64,000 nt of DNA from Reticulitermes speratus (taxonomy: Eukaryota; Arthropoda; Insecta; Blattodea; Rhinotermitidae). The position numbers and the translations under genes are program-made. The stretch covers positions 9,572,001 through 9,636,000 of the forward strand of contig JAJKFL010000011.1 of NCBI GenBank assembly GCA_021186555.1. The letters run 5' to 3'. Positions 21,116 through 34,300 of the stretch are shown in pieces. The notes under the pieces are model-generated. The model made no database searches. It had not been told where the DNA came from and saw only the letters and a list, made by a program, of their open reading frames with translations. Within the stretch, counting starts at the first letter, position 1; each line of letters starts with the position of its first letter.

Positions 21116-22382
21116 TCGCAAGTATGCGAATGTGCCCAAAAACGTAACATTAGGGAACAGTATTAAAAACTTGTCCCACCTACCCATCTTGCTGACACCA
21201 TCAGTGCACTGGCAGTTTCCGTACTGCGTGAATCAAGATACTGCATGACCGACGCAAATTGCCGTATGGTACATCCATATGCCTGTGTCTGCCACTTTGT
21301 AACTCTTCGAACCAGTTGGAGATGTTTTCACGAAATCTACGAATATAACTGAATACAGGCCACACCACTCTTGGTTTAGACGTAGTTTTTTTACTTGCGT
21401 ACAGACAACAACAGCAATGCTCAGGATAATTTCCTCAGGCGATTTGTACTGAGTATGGTAATGAACCTTTGGGTTTCGTACAAGAGGGGGGATTTCTTGA
21501 TTAGGTGAGGGACTAACAATGGGTGAATAACTTCAACGTTTTAAGCAAAACATCGGCAGTGCGAATTTGTGAGGTGGGAACGACACTAGTGCATCCTTAT
21601 GTAAGGTTATAACGTTTTATGTGAACATCGTTTATTTTTAATGTGATTCAACATTACCGCCGAGCGAAATGTATATCTATGTTTTGGTTTGTTGTATTAA
21701 TTCTAAGCTTCTTCTTCCAATGGCTCGACAGCCCCTTGGGTGCCTAGGCCGCCTCACTTTTCGAGGCTTCACGATCACACTCACTTAGGACCACAGATTA
21801 TCTAGTAGCTTAGGACTAGAGGTGGGACGAATCCTAAATTTGCTCGAATCCGAATCCGAATCCGAATCTTAAAAGGTTCTCGAATCCGTCGAATCCCTCG
21901 AATCTCGAATCTCTCGAATCCTTCATATAAGAATAATAATAAGAAAAAACTAAAGGGAAAAAGACTTAGTTCTATACCATTTAGTATTTATTTTAAAATT
22001 AAAAGTTTTTATTTGAAGCAAAATTTAAAATCTGTGTTTAATGAAAAAACACATTTAAGAATACAGTTTTCAAAAATATACCTATATTATTCATTAAGAA
22101 GATGCAAATAAATGAAATAATAATAATATTAATTATATTAATAATAATAATAATACAAATAATATTTTAGTAACAGGTCACATTTTTGACATTTGTGTAG
22201 AGGGAGGGGATTATTTCAAGAGTTAATATATCGTAGATAAACAGTAAACGCTAAACATGGAATACTAAATTCTTTCCAGAAAATGAAGAAAAATAAAAAA
22301 CATGTTTATTTTAAGAGTTAATAAAAATTAAAAACACTAAACACTGAACTCTTTCAGGGCAATCTAAAAGAATCAGAAACCT

Positions 22383-24317
22383 TTAATAGAGATTTTTATT
22401 TAAGAACACTAGCATTCCAACTCGCTCTGGGTCTATCCTACTTCGTTTTTTATCAGCTATGATACCTGCTGTACTGAATAGTCTTTGTGATATTACTGTC
22501 GATGGTGGTGTGATTAAAAACTTTTTAGAGAGTTTCTTTAAATTTTGATATTTTTTGTTGTCCTTCCAGTATTTAAAGATGTCCGCAGATGGTGGAAGCA
22601 GTGTTTCTGCTAAGTAAGCATTTATTTCTTCTTCAGGAGACAAACTATAACTTTGCTCAGTGCTGGTAGATGGTATCATCAATTGAGAATAGTAACTCCA
22701 CATGCTATGAACTCCTTGTTGTTCAGTTGGCGATTTTTGAATGGTATCTCTTTGACTTTGTTCTGATGACTGCAGATCAGTGTCATCTGCTTGCAAAATA
22801 CTAATATCAGAAATTTCCATTGTCAGTGTTGATTTAGCTTGCTCAAGGTTTTCTTTGCTCAAAAATACACTTCCTTTGAATCGGGGATCCAGTATAGTAC
22901 CAAGAGCATACAATTTTTCTGTTTCAACAGACTGATAGCGCCTTTTTAGAGATGTAAGCAAGTCATTTCGAAAACGCTGTATGGAACCTAAAGTTGATTT
23001 GAAGTTTTGTAGAGCATTAATGGTGCTATTCACTAAAGGAATTATTTCTGAGATTGTTACTTGACTGGAACTGGCCACAAATGTAGCTCTATCGAACACA
23101 TCTAGGATTCGTATCACTTCTTCTATAGTTGTCCACTGTCGAGCACTAAGATTTACCTGAAAATTTAAGTCTGAAGCAGATAATAAAACAGCTTGCTTTT
23201 GTTCCATGAGACGAGTGAGCAAGTGAAGCTGAGAATTCCATGTTGTCGGTTCGTCTTGTATCAAACGATGAGGTTTAAGACTTAATTTAGCTTGAAAAGC
23301 TCGTAAGACTTTCATGGCTTTAGAAGAGTGCTTGAAATATCCCACAATACTCCGGCAGACTGACATTATTTCCTTAATTTCACTGTTGTTAAGTAGACCA
23401 TCTTTGATAACTAATTGAAAAGTATGAGCCAGGCATGGCAAGTGGTCAAAGGTACTGCGTTCTAAAGCTGCAACCATATTCGGACCATTATCTCTCATGA
23501 AACACACAACTTTTTCTAAGAGATTCCATTCTTTCATAGTGTCGGTTATGAAAGTTTCTATTGAAGATGCTGTATGTGAAACTTCTGCAAAGGGAATGCA
23601 TTCTAAACACAAGTGATGATACTCAAAGTTTTCATCTACGAAGTGAACTGTCAAACTGAGGTAATCGTCAGAAGATGTTGATGTCCACATGTCTGTTGTG
23701 ACTCCAATAACCTCGGTTTTTTCTAAAAGTTTCTCAACTTTCATTTTTTCTTCTTCATGCATCTCTGGAATTACCTTATGGGCAAAATGTTTTCTGCTTG
23801 GGATAATATATCTTGGCTGAAGGTGATTTATCAACTTTTTAAAACCTTTATCTTCCACTATGGACAATGGTTGGTTATCTTTGCAGATCATTTCGGCGAG
23901 TAATCTGGTAATTGTTTTAGCTCTTTTGTCTCCAGGCTTAAAATGTTGCATTTTATCAACAAATTCTTTCAGAGTCGGTTGGTTAGACGATACTGCTTTG
24001 CGTTTTATTGGGGGTGTTTTGAAAGGGCTTTGTTCTCCATAGAAAGAAGCTGCTGAACGTGGTGTAGAAGTTGAACTAACTGATGGAGGACTCCCAACAA
24101 CAGCTGCATCATCTGGGTCATTATTGTCTTTCAATGGAGAGTCAACTCTGACAGTCAAAGAGCTTAAGGTTGAAGCTGGAGTCAGTAATGGGGATGGTGA
24201 ACTTCTACCTTTCAGTTCTTGAAATTTGGATAAATTTTGCCTTTCAAATGTTTCCACATTGCTGAAGTAGTATGTGACCCTTTTCCTCTGGATATTTTTG
24301 CAGAAGACAGATTGCAA
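22383..24317 (-). CDS. hAT-family (ZBED-like) transposase, frameshifted at the N-terminus
   Basis: The main frame has 644 residues. Family marks: 'GVTTDMWTSTSSDDYLSL' (first catalytic Asp region), 'MRDNGPNMVAALE' (second Asp), 'LPCLAHTFQLVIKDGL' (Cys-His linker), 'PTTWNSQLHLLTRLMEQ' and 'LDPRFKGSVF'. It ends in the hATC dimerisation region 'QRLFSTAGIIADKKRSRI'. The BED finger lies in another frame from an ATG at 24376 ('MAPSDIWNYFHISDNEN', 'TTSAMWKHLKGK'), joined by a one-base shift near 24225-24245. The finger has also lost one Cys (NCNLSS). The core is open with no stop, so decay is recent; as it stands it is probably inactive. Confidence 0.88.
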   Translation of the reverse strand: MQSVFCKNIQRKRVTYYFSNVETFERQNLSKFQELKGRSSPSPLLTPASTLSSLTVRVDSPLKDNNDPDDAAVVGSPPSVSSTSTPRSAASFYGEQSPFKTPPIKRKAVSSNQPTLKEFVDKMQHFKPGDKRAKTITRLLAEMICKDNQPLSIVEDKGFKKLINHLQPRYIIPSRKHFAHKVIPEMHEEEKMKVEKLLEKTEVIGVTTDMWTSTSSDDYLSLTVHFVDENFEYHHLCLECIPFAEVSHTASSIETFITDTMKEWNLLEKVVCFMRDNGPNMVAALERSTFDHLPCLAHTFQLVIKDGLLNNSEIKEIMSVCRSIVGYFKHSSKAMKVLRAFQAKLSLKPHRLIQDEPTTWNSQLHLLTRLMEQKQAVLLSASDLNFQVNLSARQWTTIEEVIRILDVFDRATFVASSSQVTISEIIPLVNSTINALQNFKSTLGSIQRFRNDLLTSLKRRYQSVETEKLYALGTILDPRFKGSVFLSKENLEQAKSTLTMEISDISILQADDTDLQSSEQSQRDTIQKSPTEQQGVHSMWSYYSQLMIPSTSTEQSYSLSPEEEINAYLAETLLPPSADIFKYWKDNKKYQNLKKLSKKFLITPPSTVISQRLFSTAGIIADKKRSRIDPERVGMLVFLNKNLY

Positions 24318-24376
24318 TTCGTATAATTTTCATTATCCGAAATGTGGAAATAGTTCCAGATATCAGAAGGTGCCAT
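24200..24376 (-). pseudogene. Detached BED-finger segment of the hAT transposase
   Basis: It begins with ATG at 24376 and reads 'MAPSDIWNYF', then 'SRGKGSHTTSAMWKHLKG', the DNA-binding BED module. It terminates shortly after 'YPNFKN' because of the frameshift relative to the main ORF. Confidence 0.7.
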
Positions 24377-25316
24377 CTCATGGGTTGTAGGTTATAGGTG
24401 ACATTGGTTGTAGGTTATAGGAAATAAGAGGTTATGCCAGAGGCACAAGATAAATCGCTCCCAAGTAAGCGTAAATGCTGTGGTTAGCGATAGAAACCAC
24501 GTAGGAATAATCAAAAAAGCGTGAGAAACGCTAAGAGTGAGACAAAAATACAGTCCGGATAACGCCGAGCGTAGACTGATAGCGTGTACAAGTGAGACGC
24601 TACGGACAGTTAAGTAGAACTAGAAACGCTGAGCTACAGAGTGAGTAGCACTAAGTAGTTTAAGTTCCTCAAGATTCCGCTAGGTGGCAGAATTTCGCTA
24701 GGTTAGAATTCGAAAGACGAAAAAAGCGCAAAGATTCGCGTTTTCGAATCTCGAATATTATTCAAGATTCGCGGGATTCGAGGATTCGAATATCCGATCC
24801 CTAGTTCCTCAAGATTCCGCTAGGTGGCAGAATTTCGCTAGGTTAGGATTCGAAAGATTCGAAAGACGAAAAAAGCGCAAAGATTCGAGTTTTCGAATCT
24901 CGAATATTATTCAAGATTCGCGGGATTCGAGGATTCGAATATCCCATCCCTACTTAGGACACACCACACTCGGTAGGACGAGGGACCAGCTCGTCGCAGA
25001 GACCTCTACCTGACAACACAAAACACTAACAAGAGACAGACATCCATGGGATTCGAACCCAAAATCCCAGTACGAGAGCGGCCGTAGACCCATGTCTTAG
25101 ATCGCGCGGCCACTGGGATCGGCATTAATTCTAAGCGGAAATATGTAATATTAGACCCATAAAATTATTGCGATAAAAATGGCAACATTGTCAGTACAGT
25201 AACCATGGCAACTGAAGGAAACATATGTTGACGTAAGCTGCGACTATGCTGTGATATGTGAAATGTGAAGGAAAACGAAATTGTAGCTGAGTAGATAAGT
25301 CAGTTTTTATTCCAAA

Positions 25317-25334
25317 ATGAAATTGCATTCTTGG
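25317..25334 (+). CDS. SERGEF: SERGEF exon 1 (six codons)
   Basis: ATG and five codons, 'MKLHSW', then donor TGG|GTACGT. The next exon opens with 'GANTYGQLG', so together they restore the first RCC1 motif. An in-frame TAA lies at 25296. Confidence 0.8.
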
Positions 25335-28300
25335 GTACGTACATTTAATATGTGTGACTCGAAATTTAGAGTTCTTGAATTCCAACTGTGTTCATGCGTA
25401 CCGACTACTGCGTAGGTGTAGCTAAATTGTAGCCACATTGTGCGTGTTGTAGGAAGGCTTTTTGTATGGAAGTAGGGCGATAGCTTCTACATATTAATAC
25501 CAAAAATAAGTGAATGTTCAAAATAAATTGGCCGTAACATCCCAGCTTCTTTAGGAAAGTAAATAAATATTAGTATCAAATTTAGAAGGTTTAAGAAATG
25601 TGTGGTATCTGTATTACAACCTCACCAGCTTGCTGCATGCCCCAGGCATTTTATCATCATTCATTACCCTGATCATACATGATGATGAATAAAAGTTGTG
25701 AAGCATCTCATTGTACACTATTTTTGCAACTTGCTGCTAATTCCTGTCTTATGTCCAGAAAATTTTCTCAGCATCCCGTGTAGAAACACTTCAAATCTGG
25801 AAGTTGTTTAGGGAGAGAAGCCTAGGCCTCGTTTTTATTGTTCATTTATTTATTTAAGTGAAGTGGAAATGTGGAGTACTGATGGAATCATACTGATGGA
25901 AAAACTGAACTACTATGAGGAGAAACCATCCCAGCAGCACTTTGTGTACCAAAAATCCAGAGGGAATGAGATCATCAGAGTTCACTGGGAATAGAATGAT
26001 CTGCATGTATAAATTGTCCAGAACAACCTTCTGTGATAGGCATAATTGTTTAGTCTTGCTAGTGCATTCCATAATTCTACAAAATGTGGTAATTTCATTT
26101 ATATGGCTGTGAGGTACCCCCTTTCATTTAACAGAAGTCATTTAAGTATGTGCAGAGATACAACTGTACATATTCAAACTAGGAATAAAACGACCATTAA
26201 AATTTATACTAAAAGGGGAGTCAGCAATGTTGCAGTTTCTTAATCTATGTCTGGATGCTGCACTTAGGTATTGGAAGTCAAGAGAGAGTACCTTTGACCC
26301 GAGATAGGGTGGCTACATTATTATTCTCCTGAGGTTGAATTTGATGTTCACTGAATAGTTTTAGCCTAATTATTAAGTATTATAGTGGACAGAATTTATA
26401 CAAAAAGAAAGTTGTGTCACATGTTGAAAGGTTTTTAGCCCAACAAAAATACAAAATTACAGGAATAAGTCATTGCCATATCTATAAAAAATGTTAAGAT
26501 TACTGAATACAACAATGTGCTTGGCAGTACACCCATTTGGAAATGGAAGTTCTGGAGGCCAATAAGGAGGTGGTGAGACCAGATTTCGGAGCTAGAACAA
26601 CTTGGTTGGATCAAAACAGTGACCACATTTTAAATCCCTTTAGAACCTATGACTAGAAACACAAAATTATATAAAAATGATGGGTATAGTCAGACTCCAT
26701 ATTACACTGACACCCCTACTGAATTGTCCTAGTCCCATTTTAGTGGGCAGTTATATAACATCCTGCTGATCTCCCTTCCTGACATTAAAATGCAGCCTTG
26801 CTGTCCACTGTAGGTATCATACTTGTCTTGACTAACTGGTTCATGTGTTGGAATCCTCAATATTTCCACTCCACAGTGGACTGATGGCCCCTCATCATGT
26901 TTCTTTTGTGTGAACTCCATCTTACTAGACAGACTGCCTCTCAGCTATTTTCAACTCCAACTGAACAATAACCCTTTTGAGTTTTACAGCTTAATTGTGA
27001 CCCAGCTCCTTTGAGTCCTGCGTGACTCATCTCCTTGTCTCTCTCCAAAAACCAACAGATTTCCTGTCTGGAGTTGAATGCAGGTGTAGTGTGGTTCCAT
27101 ATAAGCAGTGATGTACTTAACTCTGTCTGTGTGTCAAAGTCTTCCCTCATTGACAGACACTGAACTAAAATCCCCAAAATAATGGGATCGTACAGAATTA
27201 TAATTGAAAAAATTAACAATGTGACATGTTTTCATGACCATTCCTGAAGACAGAATATGCCTGAATGATCTTTTCTAGGGGGCCAATACATACGGTCAGC
27301 TGGGACAAGGCTTCAGGTCCGAACAATGTATCCTTCCAGGAGAGATAAAGAATGATGATTCTCTGGATCCCAGTTGCATTACATGTATCACAGGTGGAGG
27401 AGGCCACACACTGATTGTTAATAAGCATGGAGAAGTGTTTGCTTGTGGATTGAATACCAAGGGACAATTAGGACTTGGAATGGACACAGAACATTTAGTT
27501 TTTGAAAAAATAAAGTCACTTGACAAGTATCATATTATACAAGTTGCTTGTGGTTGGGATTCCAGCCTAGCAGTTACAAAGGATGGAGAATTGCTTGTAT
27601 GGGGGTCAAATGCATATTGTCAGTTGGGATTACCAAAGAGAAAGGTAGTAATAATTTGTTAAAGATTTTAATTAAAGTGAATTTAATGATGTTTCCTCAC
27701 TGAATTTGATAGAACTGTATTAAGTGAGACACTAGTGGAGCAGTACTGCTACAAACAAGTGCAGGTGGCAGGATCATTAAATGTTTATGGAGATGGACAT
27801 AAGTATCTTTAACCCTTTGCTGTACCATCTGATATTATCACCTACCAGTTAATATGAATGTCCTGTGTATAGTAAAAGGTAAAGGTAAAGTTCTTCCTAG
27901 AACAGGCCATGAAGGCCCAGAGGGGGAGTAGAGGTATAGCTCTACTCTTTCTTTAACCTCAGCGCTAGATGGGGGTGGGTGGTCAACGCCACGCCCCAGC
28001 CGCTTTACCCCCGGGAATGACTCAGTACCCATTGTATAGGAGGCTGGGTGGGCCCCAGGGCCGGTCTGGACAGGTGCTGAAAATCTTGCCCCCACCGGGA
28101 TTCGATCCCCGGACCGTACAGCTCGTAGCGAGTCACTATACTGACTACGCTATCCCGGCCCATGTCCTGTGTATAGTATGTTTTATAATGTTAAGCTTGG
28201 CAGAGAATATTTGGTGTTGCTATAAGTGTATTTTATTAACTACTGAAAAGGGTTAAAGGTGTCATTCATACAAAATAATGTCCACAAAGTTGTGTTCCAG

Positions 28301-31300
28301 TTTTAAAAATGTATTACATGGTAACCAAAACAGATGGAAATATAGTCTTTTGCAGATTGTTTCTGAAGTCAAAAAGTTTGTGTGTGCTTTAGTCCACTTT
28401 AACATGGGAACTCCTAGCAGTCCTGATCACATCACTACCTAAAATGGGTGTTATTCCTCGATGAAGCTGTACGTGGTCCCACAGCTGGAAGAATTGCAAC
28501 TATTCATCATCTTCCAACAGGTTGGTGTGTCCCCACACTAGAGTAACATTTGTGGAGATTTCTCAATGAAACATTTCCTGGCAGATGGACCAGGCCCTGA
28601 TATCATGCCCTTGGATTTCTTCCAGTGGGGCTGTGTGAAGGATTATGTTTACATGTCATCTGTGGATGACATTGGAACCCTTTGTGCCAAAATAATTGAA
28701 GCAATCCAGAGTGCGGCGGAAGGAATGTTGACCAGTACATGGACAGAACAGGACTACCAGGTTGATGTGATCAGGGCCACTAGCGGTTCCCATGTTGAGG
28801 TGGGTTACAGCATGCACAAACTTTTGAGTTATGGAACAATTTGCAAAAGACTGCATACTTCTATCTGTTTTGGTTACTGTGTAATAAATTTATAAAATAG
28901 GAAGAGGACTTTGTGGACACCTGTACTTTCCTGCTGTTTGAACATTTGAAATAAGGCTGTTCGACTGAGTATGAATGAAAGTAACGTTTGTATTTCATGC
29001 ATATTTGATTATAGTGGTTTAGTATAAAGTACATTCAGGTTTTCTCTGTTTTCCTTTTCATTGTAACAAACCACCATGTTTTCAGGTTCCTTTCACTGGC
29101 ATTCCATTAAAACTGGCAGTACCTCATGTAAGAACTGTGGCATCAGGCTTACGGCATTCAGTTATACTAACAAGAGATGGCAAAGTATTGGTGTGTGGTA
29201 ATGGGAGGAATGGGCAGTTAGGACTAACAGACAGTAATGGAATATCAATTGTAGAAGTGGACCACCCTCAGGAAGGTACACAAAAGAGATAGAAGTGTGT
29301 CAGAAATCAGCTGTTTTGGATATGAAGGCAGTAAGCATGACTTACAGTTTTTCTGATTTAATTCTGTAGTCCTTATGATGGCAGTCACAATTAGAATCAC
29401 ACAGATTTGGACTTTACCTGTCATCCAGTTTTTCTGCTGGCCAGGCAGCTGCTACTGTACATGTGTGCAAACCACTAGAACACATGTTTTGGTAGCCAGG
29501 TCTGTCTCCATCATCAGGGAGAAAGGGTGGGGAGGTATCTACTCTGTTGGGCCCAACAGAGAGAGGTAATTACAAACTATTACCTAGCAGATTTCAGGCT
29601 TCTGCCACAGTGTAGTTCAGACCTTCACTCTTCTGGGATGTTACGTGGCGATAGGTTGTTCTGAAACGCTGGTAAACAAGTAGGAACCTATGCTGCATAA
29701 CACCTCAGAAGAGCAATGGCCTCTGTCTAGGAGACTCAACTGAGCAGGCACCTCCCCCAACTTTTTTACCTGAGGATAGAAATGGATTCAGCTTCTGCTT
29801 CATTCTGTTCTATTTTCTAGGCATGTTTGCATAAAATGCATGAAGTGCTTATTAGTTTCATCATTTCTGTCTGTCTGTCTGTCCACACATTTAAACTCGG
29901 CTCCCATTGGACAGATTTCTGTGAAATTTGATATTGGGGTCTTATGAAAATCTGCCAAGAAAATAAAAAATCTTATTAAAATTGGACACAGTATTTAGTT
30001 CAACAACAGTACTATGAACTAATTGTTGCTGGCAACATAAATTCAAGTGGAATGGTAGTAGTTTGTTAGGATAGCCAACGAGGTGTAAAGATTACAGGAA
30101 CAAACCACAATGTTACATTATATGTACATTGCCTACCTTGTTGTATGTTAATGAAACAAGGACAAAGTCCAAAAAGTGATTCTAAATACAATTTCAGTAG
30201 CCACAAAACTTATATACATATAAATGAGATAGCTGTTGAAGAATATGTAAATAATTTTGTTGCCCTTCTTATTTGTAACTGTAAATATTAACATGGCAAC
30301 TAGGTGAAATGTTTTCAGTTTCATAACCTATGAATCCATGTAGCTGTGCAGAGAGAATGTGGTAGTGTAGGTTTCATAATTATAAGTTTTGTATAAAACT
30401 TTTATTGTTGTACTATTCCAATATGGCAGAGTATGAACTTTCAATGTCATATTTTCAAAATAACTGGGAACTAGCCTGTACTAGATTTTGTTTCATTGGA
30501 AGTAAATCTTTCTTCTTCTGTGTCAGCAGTCATAGAATGAATTAAACTTACACATTTCATTCCCAAATCTTCAGTTAAAATGACATGACATGTAAGAAAC
30601 TCCTACCTCCTCAGCCATTTTATGAATAGCCAGTCTTGTCATTTTGTACCTGGGTTACCACTTAAATCATTTCTATTGGCTGAATGTCATCCAGTATGCT
30701 TATCACTTTCTATGACCATTTATATCTCTTCAAATTGACAAAAAACATAAACTCATGCTTGGCTCCTTATGGCATCTCCAGATTGTATGTATTCTCAGCA
30801 GTTCAATTTTCGTGGAGGTGGGACAGTGTAGTCAGTATAGTGGGTGGGCTATTGGCTGGATGATCTGAGGTTCGAATCCCGGCAGGGGCAAAGATTTTCT
30901 CTCTTCTCCAAAACATTCCGACTGCCTCTGGGGCCCACCCAGCCTCAATGGGTACTGAGAGCTGTTTCTGTGGGGTGTGAGTCTAACCACTCACTTCCAT
31001 CTAGTGCCAAGGTTAAGAATGAATGAAGCTATACCTTGACTCCCCCATGTGCCTTCATGGCATGTACAGGGACTTGTACTCTCTCTTTTTTTTTTTTTTT
31101 TATCTAAAAATTTCAGTACCCACCTTTTCCACATTCTAGCAACATTTAATGCACACACATTCTGTATTCTTGGGCACTGTTAAATCAGCATGTGACTGAA
31201 TCACTCCTGACTTTTAACACTGATCACAAGTGGGAATGAATGGTAACCATGTCTTGACATGTGTATCACAGCTGCTTCCCTTCACGGTGTACAGTTTGTG

Positions 31301-34300
31301 CAAAATTGGGCCTCAGTACTCAGATCAGACCTTGTAGTGTGCTCCAAATTCATATGATTGAAACTCATCCCACACAACCTATCTGCCTTACATGCTGCTA
31401 GTACATTAGGAAAAGTTGTGCATTAATGCAAGTAAAATGTATAGTTCTACTTCTGCATGAAAAAAGAAGGAAAAATATTCTGTAGGAAAACTGAGGTATG
31501 ATAATTTTAATTTTTTACACTCTTATTCACACTTTTTCAGTTCCTGGAGTGAAAGATGTCTGTAGTGTGGCTTGTGGTCAGCAGCACACATTGGTGATGA
31601 CAGCCAATGGCAGAATTTTTGTGTGGGGAAGTAACAAACATGGTCAGCTAGGTGTGGATCCTACTCTCCATTCAGTCATCGTCACCCCTAAAGAAATTGT
31701 TTTGCCACAGCAACCTGACGCAGGATGTATCCTGCTCTCTGGCTGGACACATGTTGCCATTCTAACAGGTTTCTGTACTCCGTTAATGTGTATTTAAATT
31801 TCTAAAAATTGAGTGGACATAAGCTATGTAACAGGTTGACAATAGGATACTAGAGTGTGCTTTTAATAGTGCAGACTTAATAGGCACTGTTATTGTATTG
31901 GTGACTTCATTTAACTTGATGAGTTATGAGTAAATACTGTACAGGATATATTTATTTATGCTAAGGGAGTATATAAATTTTATTCATGACATTTTTGTGA
32001 GGTTTATTTGATAACAGTCAGTAGCTTAGATTTTATAAACATGTAAAATGATATGATTCATTGGTGACTATGATAATAAACAGAAATGAAAGTGCTCATG
32101 GCCTAATGGGAGGACAATCTGAGAATATGTTTGGAGGGACTGAGGAAAAGCTGCAGAAACTTTCAATCAGGCTAGTTGTTGTCTGAGCCAAGATGAATTT
32201 GGGAACATTTATTGCCATAATGTGACAAGAAAAACCTTTTGTGTCAACCACACAGGTAAATATTAATAAATAAAACTCCAACATTTTTTTCCTGGGTTTT
32301 AAAACAGTTCACATTAACACTTACCCCCTTGCAAATTAAAACTCTGTAAAATAGATAATGCTGAATGAATATTTACCAAAACATAAACCCAAGCACACAT
32401 AAATGTGAGATGATCCATGTCTTGTTCACATATACCTTGCCTGCCCTTTTCCTTTCTATAATGGCTTTAAACGTTCATATTCTTGCAGATGACGGCAAGA
32501 TAATTAACTGGGGAAGAAACACATACGGACAACTTGGGTGTCATGAATATCAGCGATCACTTTCTTGGAAGCCTCAAATAATGGACAATATAGAAAATGT
32601 GACACAGTTGGCAGTCGGTTCAGAACACAACATTGCAGTACTTGGTATATTTGAACTAATTCTTTATTTTATTTGTGGTATGTGACTAAACATGTTATAA
32701 ATGTGTGAAAAATCAAATAAAAATCAAAAGTTAATATGCAATATTATGTGCTTCACTGCCACTGTTTCTGATCTGTATAATTTATTATGCTTAAGTATCG
32801 TGTTAATATTAAATCATGGTGCAAAGACAATATGAGGTGCAAGCCAAAATTCACTGGTCTGGGGCAATATAACAATTTCAGGCTTACCTTAGTTACATGT
32901 CGGTGTTGTCCCCTTTAAAGTAGTCTGCATCAGAGTTTATACACAGGGCACAGTTTTTCTCCCACTGCTGGAAACATCTCTGGAACTCCCGTTGTGTGGT
33001 GCTGTGCAGCGCCGCCTGTGACTCAGCTTGAATCTCTGCAACATCCTTCAGTCTTTGTCCTTTGAAGCAGATGTTCATCTTTGGGAACAAGAAGATGTCG
33101 CAAGGGGCTTAGAAGGGAAGTTTCTGTCCTTTTTGGCCGTATCTTGGAGGTCCTTGCATATGGAAAGTCAGATTTGTTTCTGGTCATCATTGAGCAGATG
33201 GGGCACAAATTTTGCAGCAGTGTGCCTCACGTTTAAATCTTCGGTTAACATGTACCAGCATGTGCCATCTGAGAGGCACACAATGTTACAAACATTGCTA
33301 ATTGTACACTGTCTGTTTTCATGGCTGATCTGATGGCACTTTTTCCTCGTTTCATCAGCCCAACTTCTTGATGGGCAATCTGAATGTTCAAAATCCTCAG
33401 CCAAAGTTTGGCCATTTTTGAACCATGAATACCATTCAAAGGTTTGTGTTGACTTATGGGGTCATAACAAAGTGTGTTTTTAAGCATTTCATAAGTCTCA
33501 GAAACTGTCTTCCCAAGGTTAAAACAAAACTTGATGCAAATTTTCTGTTCCTTAAAGTCTGCCATTTCACTGGTCTACGACTGCCGAACACACTCAGCAA
33601 AAACACATTTAAACATCAATTGTACAAAAATGCAATATTCCATTACTGCAGCATTCACCATCATAATCCATAATAAATTAATTTAGCAGTACCAAGCAGC
33701 ACACAATTGCATTGTATGCAGTTAGCACTCCACATGGCCAGGCTGTAAACTTTTGGCTCATACTTTGTACACAGACAGACAAATTTAGTATAATGGAAAA
33801 TAGCTCTTTAGTTTCATTCTGGTAAATGAACAGTGGCTGGGAAAAGAAGAATATATACATTGTTGTACTATGAATGAGACCACTTGGATAGCATTGTAGA
33901 GACTGGGAATTTTAAATTGAGGGGAGTGGAAGAGGGAATATGCACCCTACGTAGAGGGGAAGAGAGTGACGACATTCAGTTACTGCTGAACTGTACAGAA
34001 ACACAAAGATGGCGAAAGAAAAACTTCTGAACAGTCAGTGGTTAAATATAAATGAGAAGACAGCATTTAAGAAAGTAACTAATGGACTAAGACCATAGGA
34101 CTGAGAAACCGAGGAAAATTATGTAAGCTACACTGTAAGTGGGAAAGGCAAATGAAGACAACAGTACTAGGGGTTGAGGAAGAGAGAGAACTATTGTACA
34201 GTATAAGGAGTTAACAGATTAAGAACCATACTGTATGTGACACAGATTATAACACTTTATGTATGGGAGGCGTACTGCACGGAACCTGGTGTTTGCAGTC

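Larger units (their letters stand above)
21817..24952 (-). mobile_element. hAT transposon, nearly complete
   Basis: The 8-bp duplication CTTAGGAC flanks it at 21809-21816 and 24953-24960. The ends are TAGAGGTGGGA and TCCCATCCCTA, a hAT-type terminal pair. Both ends contain dense TCGAATC/GAATCC subterminal repeats, as in hAT elements whose transposase binds subterminal motifs. The right-hand end is tandemly doubled (24663-24802 and 24803-24952), so it has two terminal sequences. It contains a 644-codon transposase frame and sits inside a SINE. Confidence 0.9.
21711..25125 (-). repeat. SINE, family 3, split by the hAT element
   Basis: The two parts, 21711-21808 and 24961-25125, together form one SINE on the minus strand. 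The tRNA-like head has the B-box GGTTCGAATCCCAT (seen inverted near 25050), the A-box side is at 25080-25120, and the tail block 'aggcggcctaggcaccc' lies at 21740. The intact relative is at 52329-52705. Confidence 0.7.
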
